From Saprospiraceae bacterium (lineage in GTDB: Bacteria > Bacteroidota > Bacteroidia > Chitinophagales > Saprospiraceae): a DNA stretch of 64,000 nucleotides. The first letter of the stretch is position 1, and every line of letters starts with the position of its first letter. Both the position numbers and the translations under genes were made by a program. Location: the NCBI GenBank assembly GCA_016710265.1, contig JADJJL010000007.1:434001-498000 (forward strand), given 5' to 3'. Below are positions 44,456-54,974 of the stretch, piece after piece. The notes beneath the pieces were generated by a model. It was not told where the DNA came from. It searched no databases and worked only from the letters and a program-made list of their open reading frames with translations.

Positions 44456-45550
44456 ATGGGATTACAATGTGGCATCGTAGGTCTTCCAAATGTTGGTAAA
44501 TCCACACTTTTTAACGCTTTAACATCGGCAGGAGCATTGGCCGCCAATTATCCATTCGCTACCAAAGATCCAAATCTTGGGGTTATCACCGTGCCTGATA
44601 ACCGTCTTCAGGAATTGTCAGATTTGGTCAATCCCCAACGGGTTGTACCAACTACAGTAGATATCTTAGACATCGCAGGACTGATTAAAGGCGCTTCCAA
44701 AGGCGAAGGATTGGGCAACCAGTTTCTGGCCAATATCCGTGAAGTTGACGCGATCTTACACGTCGTACGATGTTTTGACGATGACAATGTGGTCCATGTG
44801 GATGGTTCGGTGGATCCTATCCGTGACAAAGAAGTCGTGGATACTGAGTTGGTGTTAAAAGATCTTGAAACCATGGAAAAAAGATTGGATCGATTAAAAA
44901 AACAATCCAAAACCGGAGACAAAGAAATATTGAGAGAGATCGAACTCAGTGAACAGATTTTGGTACATATGGCGGATGGCAAAACAGCGAGATCTTTTAT
45001 CGTAGATGATGAAACCGCAGCCTTTGTAAAAAACAGTCAAATCCTCACCGGTAAACCCGTTTTGTACGTTTGCAATGTCAACGAAGCTTCAGTCCATACC
45101 GGCAATCACCACACTGCTAAATTTAAAGAATTTGTTGCTCCTGAGAATGCAGAAGTTTTGATTATTTGTGCAGGAATAGAAGCAGAAATCACTGAACTCC
45201 CGGAAGAAGACCGAGCAGGATTTTTTGAAGAAATGGGATTAAAAGAACCCGGTACCTACAGCATCACAAGAGCGGCGTATCGATTGTTGAATTTGATCAC
45301 TTATTTCACCGCCGGAGAAAAAGAAGTCAGAGCCTGGACCATTCGCAAGGGCACAAAAGCACCCGGTGCAGCAGGCGTCATCCATTCCGATTTTGAAAAA
45401 GGATTTATTCGCGCAGAGGTCATACACTATCACGACTATATTCAGTATAAAACAGAAGCAGCCGCTAAATCTGCCGGCAAGATGGCCACTGAAGGTAAGG
45501 AATACGTAGTGCAGGACGGAGATGTGATGCATTTTTTGTTTAATGTGTAA
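44456..45550 (+). CDS. ychF: Redox-regulated ribosome-binding ATPase YchF
   Basis: A 364-residue Obg-family protein that prefers ATP. Motifs: G1 GLPNVGKST (residues 9-17), DIAGLIKGASKGEGLG for the switch region, the altered G4 NVNE, and a C-terminal TGS domain (AWTIRKGTKAPGAAGVIHSDFEKGFIRAEV in two parts). Full length. It has its own promoter and no cotranscribed partner. Confidence 0.97.
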   Translation: MGLQCGIVGLPNVGKSTLFNALTSAGALAANYPFATKDPNLGVITVPDNRLQELSDLVNPQRVVPTTVDILDIAGLIKGASKGEGLGNQFLANIREVDAILHVVRCFDDDNVVHVDGSVDPIRDKEVVDTELVLKDLETMEKRLDRLKKQSKTGDKEILREIELSEQILVHMADGKTARSFIVDDETAAFVKNSQILTGKPVLYVCNVNEASVHTGNHHTAKFKEFVAPENAEVLIICAGIEAEITELPEEDRAGFFEEMGLKEPGTYSITRAAYRLLNLITYFTAGEKEVRAWTIRKGTKAPGAAGVIHSDFEKGFIRAEVIHYHDYIQYKTEAAAKSAGKMATEGKEYVVQDGDVMHFLFNV

Positions 45551-45557
45551 ATCGGCT

Positions 45558-45690
45558 AAACTTCGATCAACGAAATGTGATAGTCGAAGTCCCGCCTTAG
45601 GCGTGATCTTCGATTTCCAAACTTCGATCAACGAAATGTGATAGTCGAAGTTTCCAAATTTATGCCGCTTAAGGCGGTACTTCGATCAAC
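45558..45690. repeat. 33-bp direct repeat with inverted ACTTCGA/TCGAAGT ends
   Basis: Two identical copies of a 33-bp unit at 45558-45590 and 45619-45651, 61 bp apart, each bounded by ACTTCGA and TCGAAGT, which can pair. A partial third copy follows (GTACTTCGATCAAC from about 45677). Related TCGAAGT pieces recur at about 56535-56575 and 56690-56725. There is also a GCCGCTTAAGGCGG palindrome. No coding frame; a dispersed intergenic hairpin family. Confidence 0.75.
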
Positions 45691-45767
45691 CTACCAACCT
45701 TGCCCTGATTGAGAATGCAAAGTGTTGGTTATACTGGCATGGATATTGATGTTATGCCTATAAAATT

Positions 45768-46397
45768 ATGAGTGTCGAGAAATACAATTCAAGAAAATTA
45801 AAAATATTTTTCTATTTAATTGGATCATTTGTTTTCTTTGGAATAGTAATTACATATACATTTATTAATATAACTTTAAAAGATTTTTTGATTGGAATGT
45901 TTCCAATATTTATTGTATTTATAGCATTTCAAGTTATAGAATTAATTGTCGGTTTGATAAAGAAAAACATAAAATTTGATTTAAAAAGAGGTTTTCTAAT
46001 AATTTTAATATCATTATCAAATAGTGCCTTTTTGTATTGCTTGTGGGTTAGTATAAAAGGACTATTTTATTGGATATTATCACCAAAAGTATCAAATATT
46101 GGTATAGAATTTATTATTATTCTTATGACTTTAATTGTAGGAATTATTCTCTATTTATTCAAGTTGAAATATAAAACCATTTATGGATTAATCGAAGTGT
46201 CTATTGGAGTAATGATTGCTCTATCAAAAATAAAGGAATACTGGACAGTTCAACCAGTTAGTACAGATTTTATAGTAGGTTATGTAACTGCAAGTATTTA
46301 TTTAATTGTACGTGGATGTGACAATTTACATCAAGGATTTAAAAGTGGCTCAAAAGATCCAATTGCAAAAAGAGTTCATGATTTTATTTATTGCTAG
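45768..46397 (+). CDS. Multi-pass membrane protein, unknown (209 aa), AT-rich orphan
   Basis: A 209-residue protein with about five or six hydrophobic helices (FFYLIGSFVFFGIVITYTFI, FPIFIVFIAFQVIELIVGL, GFLIILISLSNSAFLYCLW, GIEFIIILMTLIVGIILYLF) and a soluble tail (KSGSKDPIAKRVHDFIYC). The DNA is visibly richer in A/T than the neighbouring ychF, and it is flanked by repeats on both sides, so acquisition by transfer is possible. Family not recognised. Confidence 0.6.
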   Translation: MSVEKYNSRKLKIFFYLIGSFVFFGIVITYTFINITLKDFLIGMFPIFIVFIAFQVIELIVGLIKKNIKFDLKRGFLIILISLSNSAFLYCLWVSIKGLFYWILSPKVSNIGIEFIIILMTLIVGIILYLFKLKYKTIYGLIEVSIGVMIALSKIKEYWTVQPVSTDFIVGYVTASIYLIVRGCDNLHQGFKSGSKDPIAKRVHDFIYC

Positions 46398-46897
46398 TTT
46401 TGACTTTTTATTGATCTAGAAATGATACGTAATGGGTTTTCACCATCCGGAAATAGCCTTAAATAAAGAGGAATCGATTGGATACTCACCATCAACACAG
46501 ATAACATCTATTTTAGTTTTTAACTAAAACCATTGGAAGAAGTTATGATGCTTCTAAAGCCTAGTTACTTATTATCTCTTAACCCCACGTTAAAGCATTT
46601 GGTTAAGGATGAAATGTTGTGTTGGCTAAAGCCCCGTTAGCTTAAATCTCCTATACTCACGGTAAAGCAAAGGGTTGGATGCAGGTGGTAAGCGTGCTGG
46701 GATATCTGGGGCAAAAGCCCCGTTACCAGATCTCCTAACCCCACGATAAGGCATGGGCTTAGAAGCTGGTGTGATGTGAGATAATCTGAAGATATTATAG
46801 CGAACCCCAGCCTTCAGGCTGGGGTGAAGCGAGCTGGGTATAATGGGGCTTTAGCCCCCTTTCATTAACGACTCTTTCGAGTTCTACAAAAAATCCT
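46398..46897. repeat. Intergenic repeat region with degenerate units and two hairpins
   Basis: No gene. Three degenerate copies of a CTAACCCCACGNTAAAGCA segment start near 46578, 46652 and 46736, each near AAAGCCCCGTTA. Two strong hairpins follow: ACCCCAGCC/GGCTGGGGT (46804-46825, TTCA loop) and GGGGCT/AGCCCC (46845-46858). These could terminate transcription or be mobile hairpin repeats. Confidence 0.7.
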
Positions 46898-46905
46898 TAA
46901 CTTTG
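46898..46905 (+). promoter_or_regulatory. -7 promoter element TAACTTTG
   Basis: TAACTTTG followed by G, 18 nt before the ATG at 46924. A TTG at 46903 that would extend the downstream gene by 7 codons lies within this element and is not a likely start. Confidence 0.6.
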
Positions 46906-46923
46906 GTACAAATATTGCAGAAT

Positions 46924-49143
46924 ATGATCACAAATAGAGATAAGTATTCCAATTCAGTCCTGACAATTTCTTTTTGTATTATGTTCAGTTTAGCTGCTTG
47001 CTTTCTTAATGGACAAGCTAATACTTGGAACAAAATCCAAACCACTCATCAAAATAACTTGAATATTACTTGTGTTGACAGTAAAGGAAATTTTTATGTG
47101 TCAAATTTAAATGTGAATCGAATAGCCAAAGTAAATATTTACACTGGGAAGGTGGACCTACTTGCTAAACCTACACTGGGTAATCAACAAATTCAAGGTG
47201 TAAGTTTATTCACTGGGTTTAATGAAGAGTTGTATGTATTAATTAATGGTGACGCACATACTTATCAGAATAATCAATATAATCCAGTCCTATTGCCTAA
47301 TGGTAAGAATGGAAGTGTTGGAGATCCTCGTCTGACATATTTAAATGCATTAGGTGATATGTTTACAGTGGAGTTTAATCATTGTTATCGCTATGATACA
47401 AACTGGAATCTTAATTCAACGACTAAAATATATTATAGCGGTAATGCTAAGTTGTATGCTCCATCATTTTATATACCAGATACAAATTTTATCCTTCAAA
47501 CTGAGGGTTCTCAAATTGAAATTATCAATTTAAATACCAGGAATGGCGCTTGCGATACTGTCTTGCAATTTAATGCTCCAATTAATGAAGGCAAGTTTGC
47601 AATACTAGAACGGGATGGAAGATTTTATATACCCACTGCTCAGGATCTCTACTATTACAAAAATTTTGGAAAGGAATTGTTTGTCCCATTGATTGATGTT
47701 TTTACGGGCAATGGTTACATAAAAGCATTAACCAAAGGTAAAGTCAATCAGGAATTGGTAATATATAAAGGTAATAAATTTTATATTTCATATGATGATT
47801 GTCAGACCTGGCTTAATCCTGAGGCATTAAACAAAAATTTTCCTGATGGTAGAATTAAGGAAATCGTCGTTTGGGATAGTTTACACGCAATTGTAGTAGT
47901 TACAGATATATGTTATTATGACCACCTCTATTATCTCGACGCAACTAACAAATCTTGGAAGAGTTTCTTTAAGGAAGAGATCAATAACCTTGATATGACA
48001 GAATTTGGAGTCTATGAGAATGGCGATTTTTCAACTTTGATCAATGTTTGCACATGGGCGGTCTCATCTGACAAAGGATCACAATGGAATTTAATTACTC
48101 CCTTAACAGTGAAGAATAGTTCACCAAATTACAATGATTTTATACATACAGAAGTAGGAGATTTTGCTTTTTTACGAGATACCTTGTATTCTACTATAGA
48201 TTATGGGAAAACCTGGGTTAGTGTCTCCAAATTACCTAATCGTACAAAAGCTATAGATTATCTGGGAGATGGAAAATTCTTAATCACATCTGACACCTTG
48301 TTTGGTAGACCTTATCAAAAATATCATATAAGTTATGATTATGGCAGAACTTTCAATTTTAAGTATTTTGATTTGACAGAAAAGTTATCAGATTTTCAAT
48401 TTACCGTAGATCATAATCAGAATATTTTAAATTATCAGGGATCTAGTGGGTATTATATATCAACAGATGATGGTGCAAGCTGGAATCCAGACCTTCGATT
48501 TGGTAAAAAGCTTATATGGCAATTAGCCTTTAGTAAAGATGGTGAATATTTTATGACAACTAAAATCAATAATAAATATTCACTTTACTCGACAAGGGAT
48601 TTTGTAAACTATAAAGACTTAACTGAGGGTCTTAGGCCTTATTTTAAAATCACTTTTGATCTTATCAGTGATGATCAATTGTTTATTGCAACATATGATT
48701 ATAACGATATCTTCCATCTATATTATAGTCCTGACAGAGGGCATAGTTTGCAAAGTATAGACTACGACATCGGTCAAAAAAGATCAGAAGACAGAACAGC
48801 GCTGGTGAATAATTTCCATCTCGATAAAAATAATGAATTGTATATGGTTCTTGCCAACGACGGATTGTACAGATTGTCTGGTACGATCTCTACCAAAAAC
48901 ACATTTAATACTTTATCCATCCAATTGCTTCCAAATCCCGCAACTGATCTCCTACGCTTATCAACAACAGCAGATCTCTCAAGCCATACAGTGAAGATTA
49001 TTAATTTATTTGGTCAGAATATGGAGACCACAATACTTCAAAATAATACGATTTCGACCTATCATTTGACTCCAGGAATTTACTTTTTACAATTGCTTCA
49101 AGGAAAAAAGATAGTATGGTCGGGCAAGTTTGTAAAAATGTAA
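46924..49143 (+). CDS. Secreted Asp-box beta-propeller-like protein with T9SS sorting domain
   Basis: A 739-residue protein with a signal peptide (SVLTISFCIMFSLAACFLNGQA) and about six Asp-box-like turns (pattern SxDxGxxW): SYDDCQTWL, SSDKGSQWN, TIDYGKTWV, SYDYGRTFN, STDDGASWN, SPDRGHSLQ. These occur in sialidase-like and photosystem-assembly-like propellers; no glycosidase active-site set was recognised, so enzymatic activity is not claimed. The end is a T9SS domain (LLPNPATDLLRLS ... GIYFLQLLQG ... GKFVKM). Confidence 0.85.
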   Translation: MITNRDKYSNSVLTISFCIMFSLAACFLNGQANTWNKIQTTHQNNLNITCVDSKGNFYVSNLNVNRIAKVNIYTGKVDLLAKPTLGNQQIQGVSLFTGFNEELYVLINGDAHTYQNNQYNPVLLPNGKNGSVGDPRLTYLNALGDMFTVEFNHCYRYDTNWNLNSTTKIYYSGNAKLYAPSFYIPDTNFILQTEGSQIEIINLNTRNGACDTVLQFNAPINEGKFAILERDGRFYIPTAQDLYYYKNFGKELFVPLIDVFTGNGYIKALTKGKVNQELVIYKGNKFYISYDDCQTWLNPEALNKNFPDGRIKEIVVWDSLHAIVVVTDICYYDHLYYLDATNKSWKSFFKEEINNLDMTEFGVYENGDFSTLINVCTWAVSSDKGSQWNLITPLTVKNSSPNYNDFIHTEVGDFAFLRDTLYSTIDYGKTWVSVSKLPNRTKAIDYLGDGKFLITSDTLFGRPYQKYHISYDYGRTFNFKYFDLTEKLSDFQFTVDHNQNILNYQGSSGYYISTDDGASWNPDLRFGKKLIWQLAFSKDGEYFMTTKINNKYSLYSTRDFVNYKDLTEGLRPYFKITFDLISDDQLFIATYDYNDIFHLYYSPDRGHSLQSIDYDIGQKRSEDRTALVNNFHLDKNNELYMVLANDGLYRLSGTISTKNTFNTLSIQLLPNPATDLLRLSTTADLSSHTVKIINLFGQNMETTILQNNTISTYHLTPGIYFLQLLQGKKIVWSGKFVKM

Positions 49144-49199
49144 AAACCTTTTTATAGTTTGGTTAATAGCAGTAATTTGATTTCTCTAATTGATAAATA

Positions 49200-50117
49200 T
49201 TGAAAAAGTTTTTTATTGTTGTAATAATTAGTTTTATAATTCCAAAATTGAATTTTGGACAGGTATTTGATTTTGAAGGTAACACATATGATACTATTCA
49301 ACTTGGCAAGCAGGTATGGCTTAAACAGAATATTAGAAGCAAGAAATATTCTGATGGCAAAATATTGGATTCCAAGAATTACAAATGTCCAAATGGTGAT
49401 TGTAGTAAAGCCGATAGTTTTGGGTTGATTTATAATTATAGTGGATTGACAAATGGTGAAAATAAAAAAATTGTCAATGGAATTTGCCCACTTGGATATT
49501 CAATTCCGACTCCTCAAAATTGGCATGAATTAATGTTATTTTTGAATGCAGACACAACATACCTTTGGAAAGATGCATACAATTATGTCAAATACAAAAT
49601 TATTGATGAAACATACGGGGGAACCGGAGAAACTGATCTTTCGATACTACCTGCTGGAATTAATGTAAACGATGTTTATAATGGGTTCGGCAGTCTCACA
49701 AATATTCGTTTGATTGACTCAAATACTCATAAATCAGTTTATATTTCATTTGTTAGAAATTCAGCTGAAACTGTCAATGTTTATAATTTGGCTTCAGAAT
49801 TGATAAAATCAAATTCTTATTTTCAATCTTGTAGATGCATTAAAACAAACTTAAATACTTCAATTGAAAATTTATGAAATATTGAGGAGTATAAAATTTT
49901 TTCTAATCCTTGTAGTGGTAGTTTTATGATCCAATCAAATGTTGAACTTGAAATAAAATCAGTTGAACTTATTTCCTTGAATGGACAAATCCACAAACTA
50001 ACTTCTAATGATCTAGGAATGTATTATATTAGCAATAAACCAGCAGGAATTTACTTTGTAAAAATTTCAAATCAATTGAATACAACAAATTTGAAATTGT
50101 TACTTTTGAATCCTTGA
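49200..50117 (+). pseudogene. FISUMP-domain T9SS protein split by an in-frame TGA
   Basis: From a TTG start, 225 codons encode a signal peptide and a FISUMP-like domain (GNTYDTIQLGKQVWLKQNI, GLIYNYSG, GICPLGYSIPTPQNWHELM). The frame then meets TGA at 49875-49877 and continues in the same frame to 50117 with IFSNPCSGSFMIQSN ... GIYFVKIS, the missing T9SS sorting domain. The total of 306 codons is unbroken except for this stop. It is therefore a one-stop pseudogene, a sequencing error, or a rare readthrough. Without the sorting domain the product would not be exported by the T9SS. Confidence 0.75.
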
Positions 50118-50126
50118 AAACTTAAT

Positions 50127-51056
50127 TCAATAAGCTTTTAAAAATTTCCATCTTGCTTTCTTACCTTTTTGATCTGTGAGAGAATACATAAACAAGCCTG
50201 CAGAAAATGATTTTAAATCAATTTCAATAGTTGATTCGCTTGGACTGACAGTTTTGTGGAATACAGTTTGACCATCCATCGCAAAGACTTCTAGTAGAAT
50301 TTCTCCAGATCTTTCAACTGAGAAGGTCAAATTGATACTGTTTACAGCAGGATTAGGATAGACATTGATACCAGATTTCTTCTGAGGATTTTTAGTATCG
50401 ATGAGAATCCTGAGTGCTTGATTGGTGATACCTATGTGGATCATATAGATGACCCCTGAGTCACCGTTGTCTAATTTTGTTTCATAATAATTTCTCCTAG
50501 CCCATGCTGCATAATTGGTTTGTTCCAGATAGTCTCTTTCTAAAACAAGCTGATCCGTTCGACTGAGTCGCGCTTCTAATTTGGGTAGATTTCGCTCATC
50601 AGAGAAATCAAAACTTGCGTAATTAATTCTTGTTATAAAACTGCTGTCGCGGCAAGTATCCAGCAGAAATTTTTCGCTAGCCCAGCTCAAAGTAACCGGA
50701 TAACTTCGACTGTAAAAGCCTATTGGAATCCGCGAAGGATAACCTGGAGGTGATAATAATAGAGCCATAGAATCACAATTGTAACGGGTTATAAATTTTT
50801 TAAAATGATAATCTAGTTCTAAACTTAACATTGATCTGATATCAATAGTCGATTTAAAAGGTATATGAGAGATATCATATTCACCATAAGCGGTGTCCAA
50901 ATCAAGTTTTTCCCTCAGCACATCACCCAAACAAAGAGAATCTTTGTCACCATCTGGATTGGTTATATAAAGCTTAAATTCAAAATCCGGGACTTCTTTC
51001 TGGGCATAAATCCCCATGGCTAAGATAGATAATAAGAAGAAAATTGAATTTTTCAT
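50127..51056 (-). CDS. T9SS-secreted protein, unknown function (309 aa)
   Basis: A 309-residue protein: signal peptide (MKNSIFFLLSILAMGIYAQ), a unique domain of about 210 residues with no family I recognise, and a C-terminal T9SS domain (INVYPNPAVNSINLTFS ... GLFMYSLTD ... WKFLKAY). It converges on the split FISUMP gene, the two ends being 9 nt apart. Confidence 0.8.
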   Translation of the reverse strand: MKNSIFFLLSILAMGIYAQKEVPDFEFKLYITNPDGDKDSLCLGDVLREKLDLDTAYGEYDISHIPFKSTIDIRSMLSLELDYHFKKFITRYNCDSMALLLSPPGYPSRIPIGFYSRSYPVTLSWASEKFLLDTCRDSSFITRINYASFDFSDERNLPKLEARLSRTDQLVLERDYLEQTNYAAWARRNYYETKLDNGDSGVIYMIHIGITNQALRILIDTKNPQKKSGINVYPNPAVNSINLTFSVERSGEILLEVFAMDGQTVFHKTVSPSESTIEIDLKSFSAGLFMYSLTDQKGKKARWKFLKAY

Positions 51057-51177
51057 ATAAGAATGTTTCTTAAAATATTCAAAGGGACTCCAATAGTCCC
51101 TTCTCTAGTAAAGGTAATATTTTATAATTGTACAAAATGAATTTACCTGATGATCTGCAATTTTTCAGTAAAAAGGA

Positions 51178-51537
51178 CTAAACAATCTGTAACAGATACA
51201 GTCCATTAGGCAGATCGGGAGAAAGATTAAAAATATGTTGCTTGCCTTGCTGGGACTTAAAAATATTGCACATAAGCTCCCGTCCAGATACATCATAAAG
51301 CATGAGTTGAAGATCCTTGGATTTATTAATATTATCCAATAAGGAAATGGTATGAACTGCAGGATTGGGATACAAGCTGAGGTTTAAATCAATGGAATTA
51401 GGATTCTCTGTCGATACTGAAGACTCACATCCTGGCACCAAGCATCCATACTGATCGACTTTGACAATCCATGGCTTGGAACTGTGGTCCCGAGTCACCA
51501 ACTTGTACCTGTAAGTAAGTATCTTCCATCCTTAACT
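51178..51537 (-). pseudogene. Truncated, frameshifted C-terminal remnant of a T9SS protein
   Basis: Reading the minus strand from 51537, one frame gives VKDGRYLLTGTSW and then meets TGA; shifting by one base continues TRDHSSKPWIVKVDQYGC and a full T9SS domain (LSLYPNPAVHTISLL ... GLYLLQIV). The layout SW-x-KPWxVKxDxxGC matches the end of the neighbouring secreted family, so this is a distant relative. The 5' two-thirds are gone; its truncated edge abuts the 3' scar of a plus-strand paralogue. Confidence 0.7.
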
Positions 51538-51576
51538 GTAGACCGATCCTGGCATCGCAGTTTTGTGAAGGAGTAA
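51538..51576 (+). pseudogene. 3' scar of a further copy of the tandem secreted family
   Basis: The sequence from 51541 encodes DRSWHRSFVKE-stop, the same last 11 residues as the three copies downstream, and the following ~60 bp also resembles the sequence after the other copies. The rest of this copy is missing, replaced by the inverted remnant on its left. It shows that the tandem array once had at least one more member. Confidence 0.75.
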
Positions 51577-51697
51577 TTAAGACTAATTTTTCTAATATTT
51601 TTTTGTATTTTATACAAGCTTATTGTATTTTTACAAGAGTAATACAATAGATATGGATCAATGTAATATAACAAGACAGCTCTTTAATTATAAATTT

Positions 51698-53210
51698 ATG
51701 AATAAATTGTTTTTCTTTTTTGCTTTTCTTAATATCAGCATCAGTGGTAATTCACAAGTTTTTAATAAAGTCTATCCATCTATAAGACCGGAATTACTTA
51801 CTGTGGATGGATTGACATTTACTATCCCTCTGCCTAACAACGAGGCATATTTTTTGACCTATTCTATTCCTTTACTGGGCCCATACTATTCTTATATGAT
51901 TGCTACAAAGGTGGACCAAAACGGAGACGTTTTATGGTTTAAATACATATCAGATTCTTTGGGATATTTTCTTCCACGACATTACGAATTTATTTCAAAT
52001 AACAGAATTATGATGGCTGGATTTAAATATCCGCCTGAAAGGGGGTTGCAAAGTATTGGTATGGGATTTTTGATATGGAATTGAATATCATAGAAGAACA
52101 TACTTATCCAGGTACCCATAACAAGCCAGACATTAGTCATTTTTTGATTTCATCCAAAGGCGACTATGTTTTTTGTGCCTTGGATAATATGTTAGATGAT
52201 AGAGGAAATGGTGCAACTGATAAGTTGAAGGCGGTTATATTTTCGACAGATTCTACGGGTCAAATGAAATGGTACCATGAGGTATGGGACTCTCTAAAGC
52301 CAAAAGATAAATTTGAGGCTAGAAAAGTTTTGGAGGACAGTCAAGGTAATTTTTACCTATTCGGTGCATTTTTGCCTTTAGGTGAATTTCCAAATTTTAA
52401 AGGTCTTGTGATAAAAATTTCTTCCTCAGGTGAATTACTTTGGCATAAGATTTACCCATTTGCCCGTTATGGAATTAGTTTTGGAAATGCTTTTGCTTTG
52501 GCGAATGATCAGTTTTTATTGGTAGGAACTTCTGTCGATCCGGTTAATTTTTTAATCAAGAAAAAGTATCTTATATTTATACCATGGTCATGGACAGCTC
52601 CGGGAATATATTAAAGACAAATATAAAGAATAAATCATTTGGAAATTTCATTGATGAGTGCATCTTGTTATCAGACAGCACACTGATGTGCGGAGGTGAT
52701 TCAAGACCCATTTATGACCAATGGATAGATGGGTGGATACTTAATATGACTATGGATGCAGATATTATCTGGGAGAAAGTATTAAATAAAGTGGATTTTA
52801 AACAGGAGCAAATATTTGATTTTACAGCAGCACCCGATGGAGGATATTATCTCGGAGGATATAGCTGGATTAAAGACAATAATCAGGGTAGAAACTGGCT
52901 GGTGAAAACTGACAGTTTGGGCTGTGATGATGTTTCGTGTTTAGATACGGCTGTGGAAGATCCTACAGAAGGCACTGACGAGGTATGGCTTTATCCCAAT
53001 CCTGTGCGCGATCAGATTCATATTGAAAGCCCTGGAGGTTTTAGGAGTAGCCAGTTTGAGATCTATGATTATAGCGGTAAGAAAGTAAAAGCTGTGGAAA
53101 TAGAACTAGGAGTAGAACAAATCACTATTCCTATTAACAACTTACCATCCGGAATTTATTTGATCAGCCTTACAGACCGATCATGGCATCGGAGTTTTGT
53201 GAAGGAGTAA
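51698..53210 (+). pseudogene. Tandem T9SS-secreted protein, copy 1 (two frameshifts)
   Basis: Start MNKLFFFFAF (signal peptide to NSQ), then a beta-rich body (VFNKVYPSIRPELLTVDGLT, DVLWFKYISDSLGYF, GGYYLGGYSWIKDNNQG, WLVKTDSLGCDDVSCLDTAV) and a T9SS domain (LYPNPVRDQIHIE ... GIYLISLTD). The 1513 nt are broken by two single-base losses: a G-run near 52036-52041 and a T-run near 52548-52553 (6 Ts against 7 in copy 3). Restoring them gives 1515 nt and 504 residues. Function unknown; the family resembles secreted delta-60-repeat-like propellers. Confidence 0.8.
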
Positions 53211-53334
53211 TTAGGATGTATCTTTCTGAATAAAATTTTATTATTTTATAAAGAAATATTTTATTTTTACAAAAGTTATCCAATAAATATGGATCAATGT
53301 AATATAACAAGACAGTTTTTTTAATTTCAAATTT

Positions 53335-54850
53335 ATGAAAAAATTGTGCCTCTTTACTACTTTTCTCATTATAAATATCTATGGAAATTCTCAAGTATTT
53401 AATATAGTTTATCCCTCCATTAGACCGGAGTTAAAAACAGTTGATGCAGTGTCATTAACTATTCCATTAAAGAACAATGAGGCATATTTTATTTCAAGAG
53501 GTATTCCATTGATAGGACCTTATTATTATTATCGAATAGCAACGAAAGTAGATCGGACAGGCGAGGTTTTATGGCATAAGTACATTTCAGACTCATTGGG
53601 ATATTTTACTCCCCGACATTTCGAATTCATTTCAAATAATAGAATCATGCTTGCAGGATTTAAATATCCTCCGGAACGAGATATTGCTAAATATTGGTAT
53701 GGTATCTTTGATATTGAGATGAATATGTTGGAAGAACATATTTATTCGGGTACACATAATAAAGCGGATATTACTCATTTTTTAATATCTGATAATGGAG
53801 ATTATGTTTTTAGCGCATTGGATAATATGTTAGATGATCGCGGTAATGGAGCAACGGATAAAGTTAAAGCAGTAGTTTTTTCAACTGATTCGACTGGACA
53901 GATGAAATGGTACTATGAGATGTGGGACTCACTAAGACCTAAAGATTTATATACTGCTAATAAAGTAATGGAAGATAGCCAAGGTAATTTTTACGCATTT
54001 GGTGGATTTTTAACCTCAGGTGAATTTCCTAACTGGAAAGGTCTAGTTATTAAAATGTCACCATCAGGTAAATTACTATGGCATAAGATATACCCAATAG
54101 CTGGCTATGGTGTTAGTTTTTATAGTGTATTGTCCTTGGCCAACGATCAGTTTTTATTAGTAGGACATTCTGCTGATCCGATAAATTTTTTTAACGATAG
54201 GGCGGAGTCTTATATTTATTCAATTGTCATGGATACTTCAGGCACAATTCTGAAATCTAATTTTAAAAACAAATCTTTTAGTAACTCCTTATCAGATTGT
54301 GTATTAAAAAATGGACAGTACGCTTGTTTGCGGTGGTAACCATAGGCCTATCAAAGATCAGTGGACAGATGGTAGGATCTTTAGTATGACTATGGATGCA
54401 GACATCATTTGGGAAAGTGTTATAGATAATGTGGACTATAGGCAAGAAGAAATTTCTGATTTTGCAGGAGCTCCTGATGGAGGATATTACCTCGGAGGAT
54501 ATAGCTGGCTTAAAGACAACAATCAGGCTAGAAACTGGCTGGTGAAGACAGACAGTTTGGGCTGTGATGATGTTTCCTGTTTAGATACAGCTGTGGATGA
54601 TCCTACTGTAGGCACTGACGAGGTATGGCTTTATCCAAATCCAGTGCACGATCGGATTCATATTGCAAGCCCTGGAGGTTTTAGGAGCAGGCAGTTTGAG
54701 ATCTATGATTATACCGGAAAGAAAGTAAAAGTTGTTCAATCAGATCTAGGATTAGAACGAATTACCATCCCCATGACCAACTTACAATCTGGAATTTATT
54801 TAATAAGCCCAATAGACCGATCTTGGCATCGTAGTTTTGTAAAGGAGTAA
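53335..54850 (+). pseudogene. Tandem T9SS-secreted protein, copy 2 (one frameshift)
   Basis: Same architecture as copy 1, starting MKKLCLFTTFLIINIYGNSQ, and ending with LYPNPVHDRIHIASPGG ... SWHRSFVKE. It is the most diverged copy. A single extra A in the A-run at about 54306-54311 shifts the frame after DCVLK; removing it continues MDSTLVCGG and brings 1516 nt to 1515. As it stands the first frame ends at 54339, before the sorting domain. Confidence 0.8.
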
Positions 54851-54974
54851 TTAGGGTTAATTTTTCTGAATATAATTTTATTATTTTATAAAGAAATATT
54901 TTATTTTTACAAAAGTTATACAATAAATATGGATCAATGTAATATAACAAGACAGCTTTTTTACTTTTAAATTT

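Noticed and set aside
53170..53394. Minus-strand frames at 53170-53394 and 54762-54950
   Set aside because: Both are antisense to the tail and leader of the tandem family, and recur only because the DNA is repeated.
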